This document shows, in pieces, positions 44,375 through 55,157 of a DNA stretch of 64,000 nucleotides. The notes under the pieces are model-generated. The model had not been told where the DNA came from. It did no database searches and saw only the letters and a list, made by a program, of their open reading frames with translations. Within the stretch, counting starts at the first letter, position 1; each line of letters starts with the position of its first letter. Position numbers and translations under genes: made by a program. Origin of the DNA: Limimaricola cinnabarinus (GTDB lineage Bacteria; Pseudomonadota; Alphaproteobacteria; Rhodobacterales; Rhodobacteraceae); contig NZ_KZ304951.1 of NCBI RefSeq assembly GCF_002723615.1, positions 83,344 to 147,343 on the forward strand. The letters run 5' to 3'.

Positions 44375-44487
44375 GCTCTCTCCTTCACGCGGCGGTCGGG
44401 CTTGTGTAGGGGCTGGCACGGGGCGGTGCAATTCCATCCTTTCCGGCAGGATTGCGCACAATTTTTAGGCAAATGCGATATGCTGCG

Positions 44488-44506
44488 GCAATTGCACATG
44501 CATTGC
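44488..44506. promoter_or_regulatory. Inverted repeat upstream of dusB-ntrBC
   Basis: GCAAT-N9-ATTGC at 44488-44506, in an AT-richer 190-bp control region. It may be a regulator site for the dusB-ntrBC transcript; I cannot name the protein. No good -24/-12 sigma-54 box is present. Confidence 0.25.
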
Positions 44507-44564
44507 GATTGAGACGCCCCGGCCCACCCCGTAATTCGGACCCATACGCACAGGTTTCAGGCAG

Positions 44565-45563
44565 ATGACACCCGCCCCGCTTTCCCCCATCGATCTCGGC
44601 TCCGGCGTGACCTTCGACGCCCCTGTGGCGCTGGCGCCGCTGGCGGGGATCACCGACCTGCCGTTCCGCCGCCTCGTGGCCTCCTTCGGGGCGGGCTGGG
44701 TCGTTTCGGAGATGGTCGCGAGCCAGGAGATGGTGCAGGCCAAGCCGGGGGTGCGCGAACGCGCCGAGCTGGGATATGAGCGCTCGGATACCGGCGTGCA
44801 GCTCGCTGGCCGCGATCCCTACTGGATCGCCGAGGCCGCGCGCATGGTCGAGGCCAATGGCGCGCGCTTCATCGACATCAACATGGGCTGCCCGGCCAAG
44901 AAGGTGACGGGCGGGCTGTCGGGCTCGGCGCTGATGAAGACGCCGGACCACGCGCTGCGGCTGATCGAAGCGGTGGTCGGCGCGGTCTCGGTGCCGGTGA
45001 CGCTCAAGACCCGGCTGGGCTGGGATGACGAGCTGCGCAACGCGCCGCAGATCGCCCGCCGGGCCGAGGCGGCGGGCGTGCGCATGGTGGTGATCCACGG
45101 GCGCACGCGCTGCCAGTTCTACAAGGGCGCCGCCGACTGGGCCGCGATCCGCGCGGTGCGCGAGGCGGTCTCGATCCCGGTGATCGCCAATGGCGACATC
45201 CTCGATGCCGAGACCGCCCGCACCGCGCTGGCGCGCTCCGGCGGGGCGGGGGTCATGGTCGGGCGCGGCGCACAGGGGCGGCCCTGGCAGCTGGCGCGGA
45301 TCATCGCCGCGCTGACCGGCGCGCCCGCGCCCGAGATCCCGCAAGGGCGCGGCTTCACCGACATGGTGGGCGCGCATTACGAGGCGATGATGGGCTTTTA
45401 CGGCACGGCACTCGGCGGGCGCGTCGCGCGCAAGCATCTGGGTTGGTACATGGAGGAGGCGGGCACGCCCGCGCCCTTGCGCCGCGAGCTGCTCACCGCC
45501 GCGCCGGAGCGGGTGCCGGGGCTCCTGCCGCTCGCGCTGCAAGGCGAGAGATGCGCGGCATGA
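44565..45563 (+). CDS. dusB: tRNA-dihydrouridine synthase DusB (NifR3)
   Basis: A 332-residue FMN enzyme that reduces uridines in the tRNA D-loop. It has VALAPLAGITDLPFRRLVASFGAGWVVSEMV, the catalytic Cys in FIDINMGCPAKKVTGGLSGSALM, VTLKTRLGWDD, VIHGRTRCQFYKGAADW, and VIANGDILD followed by GVMVGRGAQGRPW. In Rhodobacter it was named nifR3 because it heads the ntrB-ntrC operon; the arrangement is the same here. Its stop overlaps the second possible ntrB start (ATGA). Confidence 0.95.
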   Translation: MTPAPLSPIDLGSGVTFDAPVALAPLAGITDLPFRRLVASFGAGWVVSEMVASQEMVQAKPGVRERAELGYERSDTGVQLAGRDPYWIAEAARMVEANGARFIDINMGCPAKKVTGGLSGSALMKTPDHALRLIEAVVGAVSVPVTLKTRLGWDDELRNAPQIARRAEAAGVRMVVIHGRTRCQFYKGAADWAAIRAVREAVSIPVIANGDILDAETARTALARSGGAGVMVGRGAQGRPWQLARIIAALTGAPAPEIPQGRGFTDMVGAHYEAMMGFYGTALGGRVARKHLGWYMEEAGTPAPLRRELLTAAPERVPGLLPLALQGERCAA

Positions 45564-46636
45564 CCGATGATGGCGCGCTGTGGAACTCGCTGCCCGTGCC
45601 GGCGCTGCTCTTGGGCGAGGAGGATCGCATCCTCGAGGCCAATTCCGCCGCCGAGCTTTTCCTCAACGTCTCTCTGCGCAGCCTGAGCGGCGCGGTGTTG
45701 TGGGACAAGCTGCGCAGCGAGGTGCCGCTCGAGGAGGCCTTTGCAAAGGCCCGCGCGCAGCGCAGCGCGCTTTTCGTCAACGATATCGAGCTGGGCACGA
45801 ATGACCGGCCCACGACCCAATGCTCGGTGCAGATCGCGCCGCTGGCGGGCCACGAGACGCAGATGCTGCTCCTGATCTCGCCGCGCGAGATGGCGCATCG
45901 CATGACCCAGAAGCAGGCCACCGGCAAGGCCGCGAAATCGGCGATCGGCATGGCCGAGATGCTGGCACACGAGATCAAGAACCCGCTGGCGGGCATCACC
46001 GGCGCGGCGCAGCTTCTGTCGATGGGGCTGTCGGCCGAGGACCGCGAGCTGACCGATCTCATCGTCGAGGAAAGCCGCCGGATCGTGAAGCTGCTCGAAC
46101 AGGTTGAGCAGTTCGGCAATCTGCGCCCGCCCGCGCGCCGCCCCGTCAACGTGCACGACACGCTCGACCGGGCGCGGCAATCGGCGATGGTGGGCTTTGG
46201 CGCGCATATGAGCTTCGTCGAGGATTACGACCCCTCGCTGCCGCGCGCGCTTGTCGATCCCGACCAGCTCCTGCAGGTGGTGCTCAACCTCGTGAAGAAC
46301 GCCTGCGAGGCCGGCGGCCCCGGCGGCACGATCCGCCTGCGCAGCTATTACGACCCCGCCTTGCGCGTGCGCCAGCCCGATGGCGGCCAGGCCCGGCTGC
46401 CCTTGCAGATCGAGGTGCAGGATGACGGGCCGGGCCTGCCGCCCGAGATCGCCGAGGAGGCCTTCGAGCCCTTCGTCTCGGGCCGCGAGAACGGCACCGG
46501 GCTGGGCCTCGCGCTCGTCTCCAAGCTCGTCACCGAGAATGGCGGCTGGATTTCCGTCGAAAGCGCCCCCGGCCGCTCCGTGTTCCGGATCTCGCTGCCG
46601 CGCGCCCCCGAAGATCATCCCAGCGGAGAACACTGA
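45551..46636 (+). CDS. ntrB: Nitrogen-regulation sensor kinase NtrB
   Basis: A 361-residue cytosolic PII-controlled kinase. A PAS domain spans about 8-110 ([26 protein letters not shown]). The H-box [23 protein letters not shown] has His140; N-box [11 protein letters not shown], and G-boxes [10 protein letters not shown] and [14 protein letters not shown] follow. The start is either 45551 (MRGMTDD, AAGG six bases before) or 45560 (overlapping the dusB stop). It would phosphorylate NtrC when nitrogen is scarce. Confidence 0.95.
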   Translation: MRGMTDDGALWNSLPVPALLLGEEDRILEANSAAELFLNVSLRSLSGAVLWDKLRSEVPLEEAFAKARAQRSALFVNDIELGTNDRPTTQCSVQIAPLAGHETQMLLLISPREMAHRMTQKQATGKAAKSAIGMAEMLAHEIKNPLAGITGAAQLLSMGLSAEDRELTDLIVEESRRIVKLLEQVEQFGNLRPPARRPVNVHDTLDRARQSAMVGFGAHMSFVEDYDPSLPRALVDPDQLLQVVLNLVKNACEAGGPGGTIRLRSYYDPALRVRQPDGGQARLPLQIEVQDDGPGLPPEIAEEAFEPFVSGRENGTGLGLALVSKLVTENGGWISVESAPGRSVFRISLPRAPEDHPSGEH

Positions 46637-48009
46637 TGGACGGAACGATCCTGGTCGCCGATGACGACCGCACCATCCGCACCGTGCTGACCCAGGCGCT
46701 GACGCGCGCGGGCTGCAAGGTGCATGCCACATCCTCGCTGGTGACGCTGATGCGCTGGGTCGAGGAGGGCAAGGGCGATCTGGTGATCTCGGACGTGGTC
46801 ATGCCCGACGGCAACGGCATCGAGCAGCTGCCGAAGATCGCGCAGGCCCGGCCCGGCCTGCCGGTGATCGTGATCTCGGCGCAGAACACCATCATGACCG
46901 CGATCCAGGCGACCGAGGCCGAGGCCTATGACTACCTGCCCAAGCCCTTCGACCTGCCCGACCTGATGAAGCGCGCCAGCCGCGCGCTCGAGGCCAAGCG
47001 CCGCGCGCCCGCGCCCCGCGGCCCCGAGATGTCCGACGCCGCCGCGGGCGGTGACCTGCCGCTGGTGGGCCGCACGCAGGCGATGCAGGCGCTCTACCGG
47101 CTGGTGGCGCGGGTGATGAACACCGCGCTGCCGGTGCTGATCACCGGCGAAAGCGGCACCGGCAAATCGCTCATCGCGCGCGCCATCCATGATTTCTCCG
47201 ACCGCCGCGCGCGGCCCTTCGTCACCGTCACGCCCTCGGACCTCGCCGGCATGGACGGGCCGGATGCGGTTCTGAGCCGGGCGCGCGGCGGCGCGATCCT
47301 GTTCGACGAGGTCGGCGATCTCGATGCCGAGGCGCAGCTCCGGATCGTGCGGATGCTCGACGCGATGGGCGATCACGCGCCGCGCATCATGGCGACCTCG
47401 CAAGGCGACCTGGCGCAGAGGCTCGAAGAGCACAGCTTCCGCGAGGATCTCTACTACCGCCTCGCCGGCGTCACCATCGCCGTGCCTTCCTTGCGCGAGC
47501 GGGTCGAGGACATCCCGCTTCTGGCCGAGCATTTCCTGCTCAGGGCGGAGCGCGACGGGCTCGGGCCGCGCCGGCTCGCGCCGCAGGCGCTCGAGGCGAT
47601 CCGCGCCTATTCCTGGCCCGGCAATGTGCGCCAGCTCGAAAACGCGATGCAGCGACTCGTCGTGACCTCGAATGGCGAGGAGATCGGGCGCGGGGATGTC
47701 GAGCTGGTGCTCGGCGGGCAGCCCATGGCCGAGCCCTTGCGCGGTGGCCATGAGGGCGAAAAGCTCTCGGCCAGCGTCGAGCGGCATCTCAAGCGCTATT
47801 TCGACCTGCATGGCGGCCAATTGCCACCCATCGGCCTCTACCAGAGGATTCTCAAGGAAATTGAAACACCTCTGATCGAAATCTCACTCGATGCGACAGG
47901 TGGAAACCAGGCGAAATGCGCCGATCTTCTGGGCATCAACAGGAATACGCTGCGCAAGAAGATCACCGATCTCGATATACGCGTGACACGACGCCGCAAA
48001 TTGATGTAA
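46636..48009 (+). CDS. ntrC: Nitrogen-regulation response regulator NtrC (sigma-70-type, without GAFTGA)
   Basis: A 457-residue regulator. The receiver has Asp53 in [16 protein letters not shown]. The AAA+ domain has Walker [18 protein letters not shown] and Walker [12 protein letters not shown]. The loop that carries GAFTGA in ordinary enhancer-binding proteins is missing: the segment goes from [16 protein letters not shown] straight to [15 protein letters not shown]. This matches the known Rhodobacter capsulatus NtrC, which activates with the sigma-70 holoenzyme. The C-terminal Fis-type HTH is [19 protein letters not shown]. The ATG overlaps the ntrB stop (TGATG). Confidence 0.95.
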   Translation: MDGTILVADDDRTIRTVLTQALTRAGCKVHATSSLVTLMRWVEEGKGDLVISDVVMPDGNGIEQLPKIAQARPGLPVIVISAQNTIMTAIQATEAEAYDYLPKPFDLPDLMKRASRALEAKRRAPAPRGPEMSDAAAGGDLPLVGRTQAMQALYRLVARVMNTALPVLITGESGTGKSLIARAIHDFSDRRARPFVTVTPSDLAGMDGPDAVLSRARGGAILFDEVGDLDAEAQLRIVRMLDAMGDHAPRIMATSQGDLAQRLEEHSFREDLYYRLAGVTIAVPSLRERVEDIPLLAEHFLLRAERDGLGPRRLAPQALEAIRAYSWPGNVRQLENAMQRLVVTSNGEEIGRGDVELVLGGQPMAEPLRGGHEGEKLSASVERHLKRYFDLHGGQLPPIGLYQRILKEIETPLIEISLDATGGNQAKCADLLGINRNTLRKKITDLDIRVTRRRKLM

Positions 48010-48106
48010 AACCGCAACAGAACCGTGACCCCCCGGACCCAAGGCCGGGGCGGAATCGCGGCGACGAGGCGGGGAACTTGCGTTCCCATCAGACGGGGCA
48101 GGGTGT

Positions 48107-50389
48107 TTGAGGCGGCTATCGACCTCCCGATTCGCGCGTGTCACGCGCTGGCGTCGCCAGCGGCGCGTGCAGAATGTCGCGACGCTGTCGCTCGTTCTGC
48201 TCGGCCCGGTGCTGGCCTTTGCCACCTATTGGGTGATGGGTCCGCTCGATCAGGGCGCCTCCTCGTTTTCGCTGCGCCTCGTGCTGCTGGCGGATCTGGT
48301 CTACGCGCTCGTGGTCGCGGCGCTGGTCTCGTTCCGGGTGGCGCGGATGATCTCGGCCCGGCGCGCGCGCTCGGCCGGCTCGCGGCTGCACCTGCGGCTC
48401 ACGGGCGTCTTCGCGCTGCTGGCGCTGATCCCCACCGTCCTCGTGGCCGTGTTTTCGGTCCTCACCATCAATGTCGGCCTCGAAGGCTGGTTCTCCGAGC
48501 GGGTGCGCACCGTGCTGGGCGCTTCGCTCACCGCGGCGCAGGCCTACGAGGAGGAGCACCGGCAGGACCTGTCGCGCGACGGGCTGGGGCTTGCCAATTT
48601 CCTCAATGCCGAACGCAGGGCGCAGCCCTTTCTCTCGGATGGCGAGGTGCGCCAGGCCCTGGGCCGGGTGGAGGGGCAGATCGAGCGCGGGCTGACCGAG
48701 GCCTTCGTGATCGACAGCGCGGGCGAGATCCGCGCCCGCGGCGCGCGCAGCTACGAGTTCGGCTATGAGCGCCCCGAGCCCGAACGCTTCGCGCAGGCCG
48801 ATGCGCGCGGCATCGCCATCGTCGAGGACTGGGTCAACAACGAGTTCCGCGCGCTGATCCCGCTCGACGCCTTTCTCGACCGCTATCTCTATGTCACCCG
48901 CGAGGTCGATGGCGGCATTCTCGCGCTGCTCGACGACACGCAGCAGACGGTCGAGCTCTACCAGCAGCTCGAAGCCGAGCGCGGGCGGCTCCTGTTCGAG
49001 TTCGGCCTGCTTTATCTCGGCTTCGCGGTGATCCTCATCCTCGCGGCGATCTGGCTCGGGCTGTGGTTCGCCGAGCGGCTGTCGAAGCCGGTGGGCCGCC
49101 TCGTCTCGGCCTCGCAGCGCGTCGGCGCGGGCGATCTCGACGTGCGGGTGGTCGAGGAGGAGGGCGATGACGAGATCGCGCAGCTCGGCACCTATTTCAA
49201 CCAGATGACGCTGGAGCTGAAGGCGCAGCGCGACCGGCTTTTGGACAATACCCGCCAGATCGAGGCGCGGCGCCGGCTGTTCGACAGCGTGCTGGGCTCG
49301 GTCACCTCGGGCGTGATCGGGCTCGAGGCCGACGGCCATGTCGCCTTCGTCAACCGCTCGGCTCTGCGGCTGCTGGGGATCGAGGGCGAGCTGGAGGCGA
49401 CGGCGCTGGCGGTGGTGGTGCCCGAATTCGCGCCGCTCTTCGACGCGCTGCGCGATGGCGAGCGCGAGGCGGTGCAGGAACAGGTCCAGCTGATCCGCGA
49501 CGGGCGGCACGAGACGCTTCTGGTGCGCATGGCCCCGAGGCGCGCCGATGACGGCGCGCTCGAAGGCTACGTGGTCGCCTTCGACGATGTGAGCGACCTC
49601 GTCTCGGCGCAGCGCATGGCCGCCTGGGGCGACGTGGCGCGCCGCATCGCGCATGAGATCAAGAACCCGCTGACCCCGATCCGGCTTTCGGCCGAGCGGA
49701 TCCAGCGCAAGTTCTCCCGCAGGCTCGACGCCGAGGATGCCGAGGCGCTCGAACGCATGACCGAGGTGATCGTGCGCCAGACCGGCGATCTGCGCCGCAT
49801 CGTCGACGAGTTCTCGAAATTCGCGCGGATGCCCGAGCCCGACCGCATCCGCAACGATCTCGTGGCGATCCTGCGCGACGCGGTGACGCTGCAGGAGGCC
49901 GGCCAGCCCGATGTGCGCTTCGAGGTGGATCTGCCGGCGCAGGGCGTTCCAGCCGCGCTCGATGCGACCATGATCACCCAAGCGCTCACCAACCTTATCA
50001 AGAACGCAGGCGAAGCCATTGAGAGCGTTCGGGAAAAACATGGCGATGAGGGCTATGAGCCGGTGATCCGCATCGAGATGAGCGCCGGGGCCACGGAGGC
50101 GCGGATCATCATTGCCGACAATGGCATCGGCCTGCCCGAGGATCGGGCGCGGCTGTTCGAGCCATATGTCACGACGCGCGACAAGGGCACCGGCCTCGGC
50201 CTGCCCATCGTCAAGAAGATCATCGAGGAACATGGCGGCAGCCTGTCCCTCGTCGACGCGCCACCCTTCGAGGAGGGCGCCCGCAGGGGCGCCATGGCGG
50301 TCATCACCCTTCCGGTTCTGCGCGAGGGTCATGACGAATCGGGGGACATCGAGAAGACCGGGCAACCGGCATTGCAGGCAACAGCATGA
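48107..50389 (+). CDS. ntrY: Membrane sensor kinase NtrY
   Basis: A 760-residue histidine kinase with four N-terminal helices: the first pair is [19 protein letters not shown] and [21 protein letters not shown], the third [20 protein letters not shown], and after a periplasmic domain of about 180 residues the fourth [25 protein letters not shown] and PAS domains follow, then the H-box [17 protein letters not shown] (His near residue 515), N-box [11 protein letters not shown], and [19 protein letters not shown] start at 48107, since no ATG or GTG in frame fits. It pairs with NtrX and senses a redox or nitrogen signal. Confidence 0.93.
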   Translation: MRRLSTSRFARVTRWRRQRRVQNVATLSLVLLGPVLAFATYWVMGPLDQGASSFSLRLVLLADLVYALVVAALVSFRVARMISARRARSAGSRLHLRLTGVFALLALIPTVLVAVFSVLTINVGLEGWFSERVRTVLGASLTAAQAYEEEHRQDLSRDGLGLANFLNAERRAQPFLSDGEVRQALGRVEGQIERGLTEAFVIDSAGEIRARGARSYEFGYERPEPERFAQADARGIAIVEDWVNNEFRALIPLDAFLDRYLYVTREVDGGILALLDDTQQTVELYQQLEAERGRLLFEFGLLYLGFAVILILAAIWLGLWFAERLSKPVGRLVSASQRVGAGDLDVRVVEEEGDDEIAQLGTYFNQMTLELKAQRDRLLDNTRQIEARRRLFDSVLGSVTSGVIGLEADGHVAFVNRSALRLLGIEGELEATALAVVVPEFAPLFDALRDGEREAVQEQVQLIRDGRHETLLVRMAPRRADDGALEGYVVAFDDVSDLVSAQRMAAWGDVARRIAHEIKNPLTPIRLSAERIQRKFSRRLDAEDAEALERMTEVIVRQTGDLRRIVDEFSKFARMPEPDRIRNDLVAILRDAVTLQEAGQPDVRFEVDLPAQGVPAALDATMITQALTNLIKNAGEAIESVREKHGDEGYEPVIRIEMSAGATEARIIIADNGIGLPEDRARLFEPYVTTRDKGTGLGLPIVKKIIEEHGGSLSLVDAPPFEEGARRGAMAVITLPVLREGHDESGDIEKTGQPALQATA

Positions 50390-50397
50390 GGCATGAG

Positions 50398-51792
50398 ATG
50401 GGCGACATCCTGATCACCGACGACGAGCGCGACATCCGCGAACTGATCTCCGACATCCTGCGCGACGAGGGCTATTCGACCCGGCTCGCCAGCAGCTCCG
50501 ACGAATGCATGACCGCGATCGAGGAGGAGGTGCCCGCGCTGATGATCCTCGACATCTGGCTGAAGGACAGCCGGATGGACGGGATCGACATCCTGAAAAC
50601 CGTCAAGCGCGAGCATCCCGGCGTGCCGATCGTCATCATCTCGGGGCATGGCAACATCGAGATCGCGGTCGCCGCGATCAAGCAGGGCGCCTATGACTTC
50701 ATCGAGAAGCCCTTCAACATCGACCAGCTTCTGGTGGTCATCAAGCGCGCGATGGAAACCTCGCGGCTGCGGCGCGAGAATGTCGAGCTGCGCCGCGGCG
50801 ATGCGCCGCCCTCCGAGATGCTCGGCGAAAGCGCCTCCTTCCGCTCGCTGCGCAGCCAGCTCGACAAGGTGACCCGCTCCAATGGCCGGGTGATGCTCAC
50901 CGGCCATCCCGGTTCGGGCAAGGAGATCGCCGCGCGCTACATCCACGCCAATTCCAACCGCGCCGCGGCCCCCTTCGTCACCGTCAATTCGGTGACGATC
51001 GAGCCCGAGCGCATGGAAGAGGTGCTGTTCGGCAAGGAAAGCGCCGAGAAGGGCATCGAGAAGGGCCTCTTGGAGCAGGCCAATGGCGGGGTGATCTATT
51101 TCGACGAGGTCGCCGACATGCCGCTCGGCACACAATCGAAGATCCTGCGCGTGCTGGTCGACCAGTCGTTCCAGCGCGTCGGCGGCAGCGAGAAGGTGCA
51201 GGTCGACCTGCGAGTGATCTCTTCGACCAACCGCGACCTGCAGGCCGCGATCCGCGGCGGCTCCTTCCGCCAGGAGCTCTATCACCGGCTCAACGTCGTG
51301 CCGATCCACGTGCCCGGCCTCGAGGAGCGGCGCGAGGACATCCCGCTGCTGGCCGAGCATTTCATCGCCGAGCTCAACAAGAGCCAGGGCCTGCCGCTGC
51401 GCCCCTTGGGCGAGGATGCGCGCGCGCTGTTGCAGACCATGCTCTGGCCCGGCAATATCCGCCAGTTGAAGAACGTCGTCGAACGCGTTCTGATCCTTGG
51501 AGATTCCTCGGGCGAGATCAGCGCCAAGGAGCTGCCCGGGGTCGATGATCCGAATGGCGAGGAGGGCCGCGTCGTGCTGTCTGGCGGGCTGGCCACGCTG
51601 CCCTTGCGCGAGGCGCGCGAATTGTTCGAGCGCGAATACCTGCTCACCCAGATCAACCGCTTCGGCGGAAACATTTCGCGCACCGCGGCCTTTGTCGGGA
51701 TGGAGCGCTCGGCGCTGCACCGCAAGCTCAAGAGCCTCGGCGTCGTCACCTCCTCCAAGGCGGGCGCGCGGGTGGCGCATGTCGGGAACTGA
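50398..51792 (+). CDS. ntrX: Response regulator NtrX
   Basis: A 464-residue regulator (468 if it starts at 50386, where the ATG overlaps the ntrY stop). The receiver has Asp52 in ALMILDIWLKDSRMDG. The AAA+ domain has GHPGSGKEIAARYIHANSN and VIYFDEVADMP; the GAFTGA loop is replaced by VLFGKESAEKGIEKG, so this protein should not drive sigma-54 either. The C-terminal HTH is NISRTAAFVGMERSALHRKLKSL. The internal start is preferred because MGDILITDDERDIREL is the normal family beginning. Confidence 0.93.
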   Translation: MGDILITDDERDIRELISDILRDEGYSTRLASSSDECMTAIEEEVPALMILDIWLKDSRMDGIDILKTVKREHPGVPIVIISGHGNIEIAVAAIKQGAYDFIEKPFNIDQLLVVIKRAMETSRLRRENVELRRGDAPPSEMLGESASFRSLRSQLDKVTRSNGRVMLTGHPGSGKEIAARYIHANSNRAAAPFVTVNSVTIEPERMEEVLFGKESAEKGIEKGLLEQANGGVIYFDEVADMPLGTQSKILRVLVDQSFQRVGGSEKVQVDLRVISSTNRDLQAAIRGGSFRQELYHRLNVVPIHVPGLEERREDIPLLAEHFIAELNKSQGLPLRPLGEDARALLQTMLWPGNIRQLKNVVERVLILGDSSGEISAKELPGVDDPNGEEGRVVLSGGLATLPLREARELFEREYLLTQINRFGGNISRTAAFVGMERSALHRKLKSLGVVTSSKAGARVAHVGN

Positions 51793-51805
51793 TCGGGCGG
51801 GGCGA

Positions 51806-51827
51806 CGGGCGGCCGATTGACCGCCCG
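51806..51827 (+). terminator. GC hairpin between ntrX and trkA
   Basis: CGGGCGG pairs with CCGCCCG over 8 nt, with a second hairpin (GGGGGC/GCCCCC) at 51848-51865. No T-runs. They may weaken read-through from ntrX into trkA. Confidence 0.3.
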
Positions 51828-51896
51828 CGCCGGCTCTGGCACTCCGTGGGGGCATGAGCGCCCCCGCGGGCGCGTTCCAACGGGTCGGGAACCAAG

Positions 51897-53273
51897 ATGA
51901 AGGTCATCATCTGCGGCGCCGGGCAGGTCGGCTGGCAGATCGCCCGGCACCTGTCGGGCGAGCGCAACGACGTCACCGTCGTCGACAGCAACCCCGATCT
52001 CGTGCGCCGCGCCACCGATACGCTCGACGTCCAGGGCATCACCGGCTTTGCGAGCTATCCCGACGTGCTCGACCGCGCAGGCGCGCGCGATGCCGACATG
52101 ATCATCGCCGCCACCCATAGCGACGAGGTCAACATGGTCACCTGCCAGGTGGCCCATTCGGTGTTCTCGATCCAGCGCAAGATCGCCCGGCTCAGGGCGC
52201 AGTCCTATCTCGACGCGATCTATTCGGACCTCTACCGCCGCGATCACATGCCGATCGACGTGGTGATCAGCCCCGAAAAGGCGGTCGCCGAAGCGGCGTT
52301 GCAGCGGCTTGCGGCCCCTTCGGCCTTCGATGCCGAGAGCTTCCTCGAAGGGCGCGCGCATCTTTTGGGCATCGCGATCGACGAGGACTGCCCGGTCATC
52401 AACACGCCGCTGCGCCAGCTCACCGATCTTTTCTCGACGCTGCGCGCCATCGTGGTCGGGATCAGGCGGCGCGGCCGCCTGTTCGCGCCCTCGCCCGAGG
52501 ACCAGATCTTTCCCGGCGACGCGATCTATGTCTTCACCGACACCGACGACATGGTCCGCACGCTGGAGATCTTCGGCAAGCGCCACGCCAAGCAGGAGCG
52601 GATCGTGGTGATCGGCGGCGGCAATGTCGGCCTCGGCGTCGCCCGCGCGCTCGAAAACCGGCCCGACCGGCTGCGCGTCAAGATGATCGAGCGCGACCGC
52701 ATGGCCGCCGAGCGCGCCGCCGATCAGCTCGACCGGACCATCGTGCTCAATGGCGACGGGCTCGACGCGGCGCTTCTGGAGGAGGCGCAGATCGGCACCG
52801 CCGACGCGGTGCTCGTGGTCACCGATGACGACAAGACCAACCTTCTGGCCTCGGTGCGCGCCAAGGCGCTCGGCTGCCCGCTGGCGATCTGCCTCGTCAA
52901 CGACCCGACGCTGGTGCCGCTCATGCAGGCGATGGACATCGACGCCTATATCAACCCGCGCTCGACCACCGTCAGCTCGATCCTGCGCCATATCCGCCAT
53001 GGCCGGGTGCGCGGGGTCTATTCGATCGGCGACGCCGAGGCCGAGCTGATCGAGGCGCAGGTGCTGGGCACCTCGCCGATCGCCGGGCAGCGCATCCGCG
53101 ACATCGCCTTTCCCGAGGGCGTGCTGGTCGGCGGCGTGCTGAAGGACGGGCGGATGACCAAGATCCACGGCGCGCTGAGGATCGAGGAGGGCGATATCGT
53201 GGCGCTCTTCGCCATGGCCTCGGACGTGTCGGAGGTCGAGCGCCTGCTGCAGGTCTCGATCGACTTCTTCTGA
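51897..53273 (+). CDS. trkA: Trk potassium uptake regulatory subunit TrkA
   Basis: A 458-residue peripheral protein that gates the TrkH channel by nucleotide binding. Two RCK_N Rossmann repeats are seen: VIICGAGQVGWQIARHLSGERNDVTVVDSN at the start and VVIGGGNVGLGVARALENRPDRLRVKMIE near residue 235. Each is followed by an RCK_C domain (VINTPLRQLTDLFSTLRAIVVGIRR and LIEAQVLGTSPIAGQRIRDIAFPEGVLVGGV). Length is the family norm. It is 4 bp from trkH. Confidence 0.95.
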   Translation: MKVIICGAGQVGWQIARHLSGERNDVTVVDSNPDLVRRATDTLDVQGITGFASYPDVLDRAGARDADMIIAATHSDEVNMVTCQVAHSVFSIQRKIARLRAQSYLDAIYSDLYRRDHMPIDVVISPEKAVAEAALQRLAAPSAFDAESFLEGRAHLLGIAIDEDCPVINTPLRQLTDLFSTLRAIVVGIRRRGRLFAPSPEDQIFPGDAIYVFTDTDDMVRTLEIFGKRHAKQERIVVIGGGNVGLGVARALENRPDRLRVKMIERDRMAAERAADQLDRTIVLNGDGLDAALLEEAQIGTADAVLVVTDDDKTNLLASVRAKALGCPLAICLVNDPTLVPLMQAMDIDAYINPRSTTVSSILRHIRHGRVRGVYSIGDAEAELIEAQVLGTSPIAGQRIRDIAFPEGVLVGGVLKDGRMTKIHGALRIEEGDIVALFAMASDVSEVERLLQVSIDFF

Positions 53274-53277
53274 CGCG

Positions 53278-54798
53278 ATGGAGCACCGTCTCACCCGCAT
53301 CCCGTTCTTCGTGCTGCTGATGGCGATCGGCTCGGTGGCGATGCTGCTGCCGGCGGTCCACGCGCTGGTGCGCGAGGACTGGCTCACCTCGCGGACCTTT
53401 CTCTACGGCGCGATCCTCGGCCTGATGCTGTCGCTGCTGATCGGCCTCGCCACCGCCAATTACCGCCCGACCAGCGTGCCGCGCAGCCAGCTCTCGGCGC
53501 TGCTCGCGGCCTTCACGCTGCTGCCGGTGATGTTCGCCATCCCGTTCCACGAGGCGCTGGGGACGACCTCCTTCCTCAACGCCTGGTTCGAGATGGTGTC
53601 GAGCTTCACCACCACCGGTGCGACGGTCTACGACAATGTCGCCCGGCTCAACGACAGCCTGCATCTGTGGCGCGCGACGGTGGGCTGGCTCGGCGGGCTG
53701 CTGATCTGGGTCACGGCGGTGTCGATCCTCGCGCCGATGAATCTCGGCGGTTTCGAGGTGCGCAACCCGGCCATGGTCGGCGAGGGCGGCAGCCGGCTGA
53801 GCCAGATCACCCGCGTTGCCGATTCCTCCGAGCGCCTGGTGCGCTATGCCGCGCGGCTGCTGCCGATCTATACCGCGCTGACCGCGCTCTTGTGGCTCGG
53901 CCTCGTGGCGGCGGGCGACCGGCCCTTCGTCGCCTTCAACCACGCGATGTCGACGTTGGCCACCAGCGGCATCAGCCCGATCGGCGGGCTGCGCTACGAC
54001 ACTTCGGGCTTCCTGGGCGAGCTGCTGATCATGATCTTCGGCGTCTTCGCGCTGTCGCGGCTTACCTTCGCGCGCAACATGTTCGGCGATCATGGCGGCC
54101 GGCTGATGCGCGACCCAGAGCTGCGCATGGGTCTTGCGCTGGTGCTGATCGTGCCGGGGCTGTTGTTCATGCGGCATTTCTTCGGCGCGGTCGAGGACCG
54201 GGTGGAGGCGGACCTGCCGCAGGCCGCTGCCGCCCTGTGGGGCGCGCTGTTCACCGTGTCGTCCTTCCTGACCACCACCGGCTTCGAAAGCCGCTACTGG
54301 CTCGGCGCGGCCGACTGGTCGGGGCTGGAGACGCCGGGGCTGGTGCTGGTCGGGCTGGCTTTGATCGGCGGTGGCGTGGCGACGACGGCGGGCGGGGTCA
54401 AGCTGATGCGGGTCTATGCGCTGTGGATGCATGGCAAGCGCGAGCTGGAGCGGCTGGTGCACCCGCATTCGATCGGCGGCGACGGGGTCGAGGCGCGGCG
54501 CATCCGGCGCGAGGGCGCCTTCATCTCGTGGATCTTCTTCATGCTCTTCGCCCTCTCGGTCACCGCCGTCATGCTGGCGCTGTCGCTGACGGGGGTGCAG
54601 TTCGAGGTGGCGATGACGCTGACGGTGGCGGCGCTGTCGACCACCGGGCCGCTTGCCGAGATGGGCGCGCAATACCCGATTTCCTATGCCGGCATCCCGG
54701 CCATGGCCAAGATGATCCTCGCCGCCGCGATGGTGCTGGGCCGGCTGGAGACATTGGCGATCATCGCGCTCTTGAACCCGTCGAGCTGGCGCAGTTAG
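53278..54798 (+). CDS. trkH: Trk potassium transporter membrane subunit TrkH
   Basis: A 506-residue inner-membrane K+ channel subunit with four pore repeats. The selectivity-filter regions can be seen as [40 protein letters not shown] and [13 protein letters not shown], each after a membrane helix. [24 protein letters not shown] and [15 protein letters not shown] are standard. It follows trkA by 4 bp, one functional unit for potassium uptake. Confidence 0.95.
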   Translation: MEHRLTRIPFFVLLMAIGSVAMLLPAVHALVREDWLTSRTFLYGAILGLMLSLLIGLATANYRPTSVPRSQLSALLAAFTLLPVMFAIPFHEALGTTSFLNAWFEMVSSFTTTGATVYDNVARLNDSLHLWRATVGWLGGLLIWVTAVSILAPMNLGGFEVRNPAMVGEGGSRLSQITRVADSSERLVRYAARLLPIYTALTALLWLGLVAAGDRPFVAFNHAMSTLATSGISPIGGLRYDTSGFLGELLIMIFGVFALSRLTFARNMFGDHGGRLMRDPELRMGLALVLIVPGLLFMRHFFGAVEDRVEADLPQAAAALWGALFTVSSFLTTTGFESRYWLGAADWSGLETPGLVLVGLALIGGGVATTAGGVKLMRVYALWMHGKRELERLVHPHSIGGDGVEARRIRREGAFISWIFFMLFALSVTAVMLALSLTGVQFEVAMTLTVAALSTTGPLAEMGAQYPISYAGIPAMAKMILAAAMVLGRLETLAIIALLNPSSWRS

Positions 54799-54923
54799 GA
54801 CACGCGGGAGGGCCGGTGCGCCAGCGCATGGATTTCCGGGCTGGAAACTCCACCCGCGCCAAGACATACTTGCCCGAACATGCGAAAAGGCCGGTCCGCG
54901 GCCGCAAGAACAAAGGGACGGTG

Positions 54924-55157
54924 ATGGCCGGAGACAAGCAGAACCTTCAGGACGCCTTCCTGAACCACGTGCGCAAGATCAAGGTGCCGGTGACGATCTT
55001 CCTGATCAACGGCGTGAAGCTGCAGGGCGTGATCACCTGGTTCGACAATTTCTGCGTGCTGCTGCGCCGCGATGGCCAGAGCCAGCTCGTCTACAAGAGC
55101 GCGATCTCGACCATCATGCCGTCGCAGCCCGTGAACCTCTATGACGGTGAAGATTGA
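54924..55157 (+). CDS. hfq: RNA chaperone Hfq
   Basis: A 77-residue Sm-like protein that forms a hexamer and pairs small RNAs with mRNAs. It contains [31 protein letters not shown] (Sm1) and [15 protein letters not shown] (Sm2 with the YKH-like YKS). The C-terminal tail is short as in alphaproteobacteria. AAGGGA precedes the ATG. The stop overlaps the hflX TTG start. Confidence 0.97.
   Translation: MAGDKQNLQDAFLNHVRKIKVPVTIFLINGVKLQGVITWFDNFCVLLRRDGQSQLVYKSAISTIMPSQPVNLYDGED

Noticed and set aside
44410-44440. A TGGCAC...TGCA element upstream of dusB like a sigma-54 promoter
   Set aside because: The spacing between GG and GC is one base too long, and the homologous operon in Rhodobacter is known not to need sigma-54.
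48116-50365. A 749-codon open frame on the minus strand
   Set aside because: It is antisense to ntrY, whose domains are unmistakable. High GC leaves long open antisense frames here; the same applies to long frames opposite ntrX-trkA (51282-53387), trkH (52972-54867) and the acylase gene (56729-59113).
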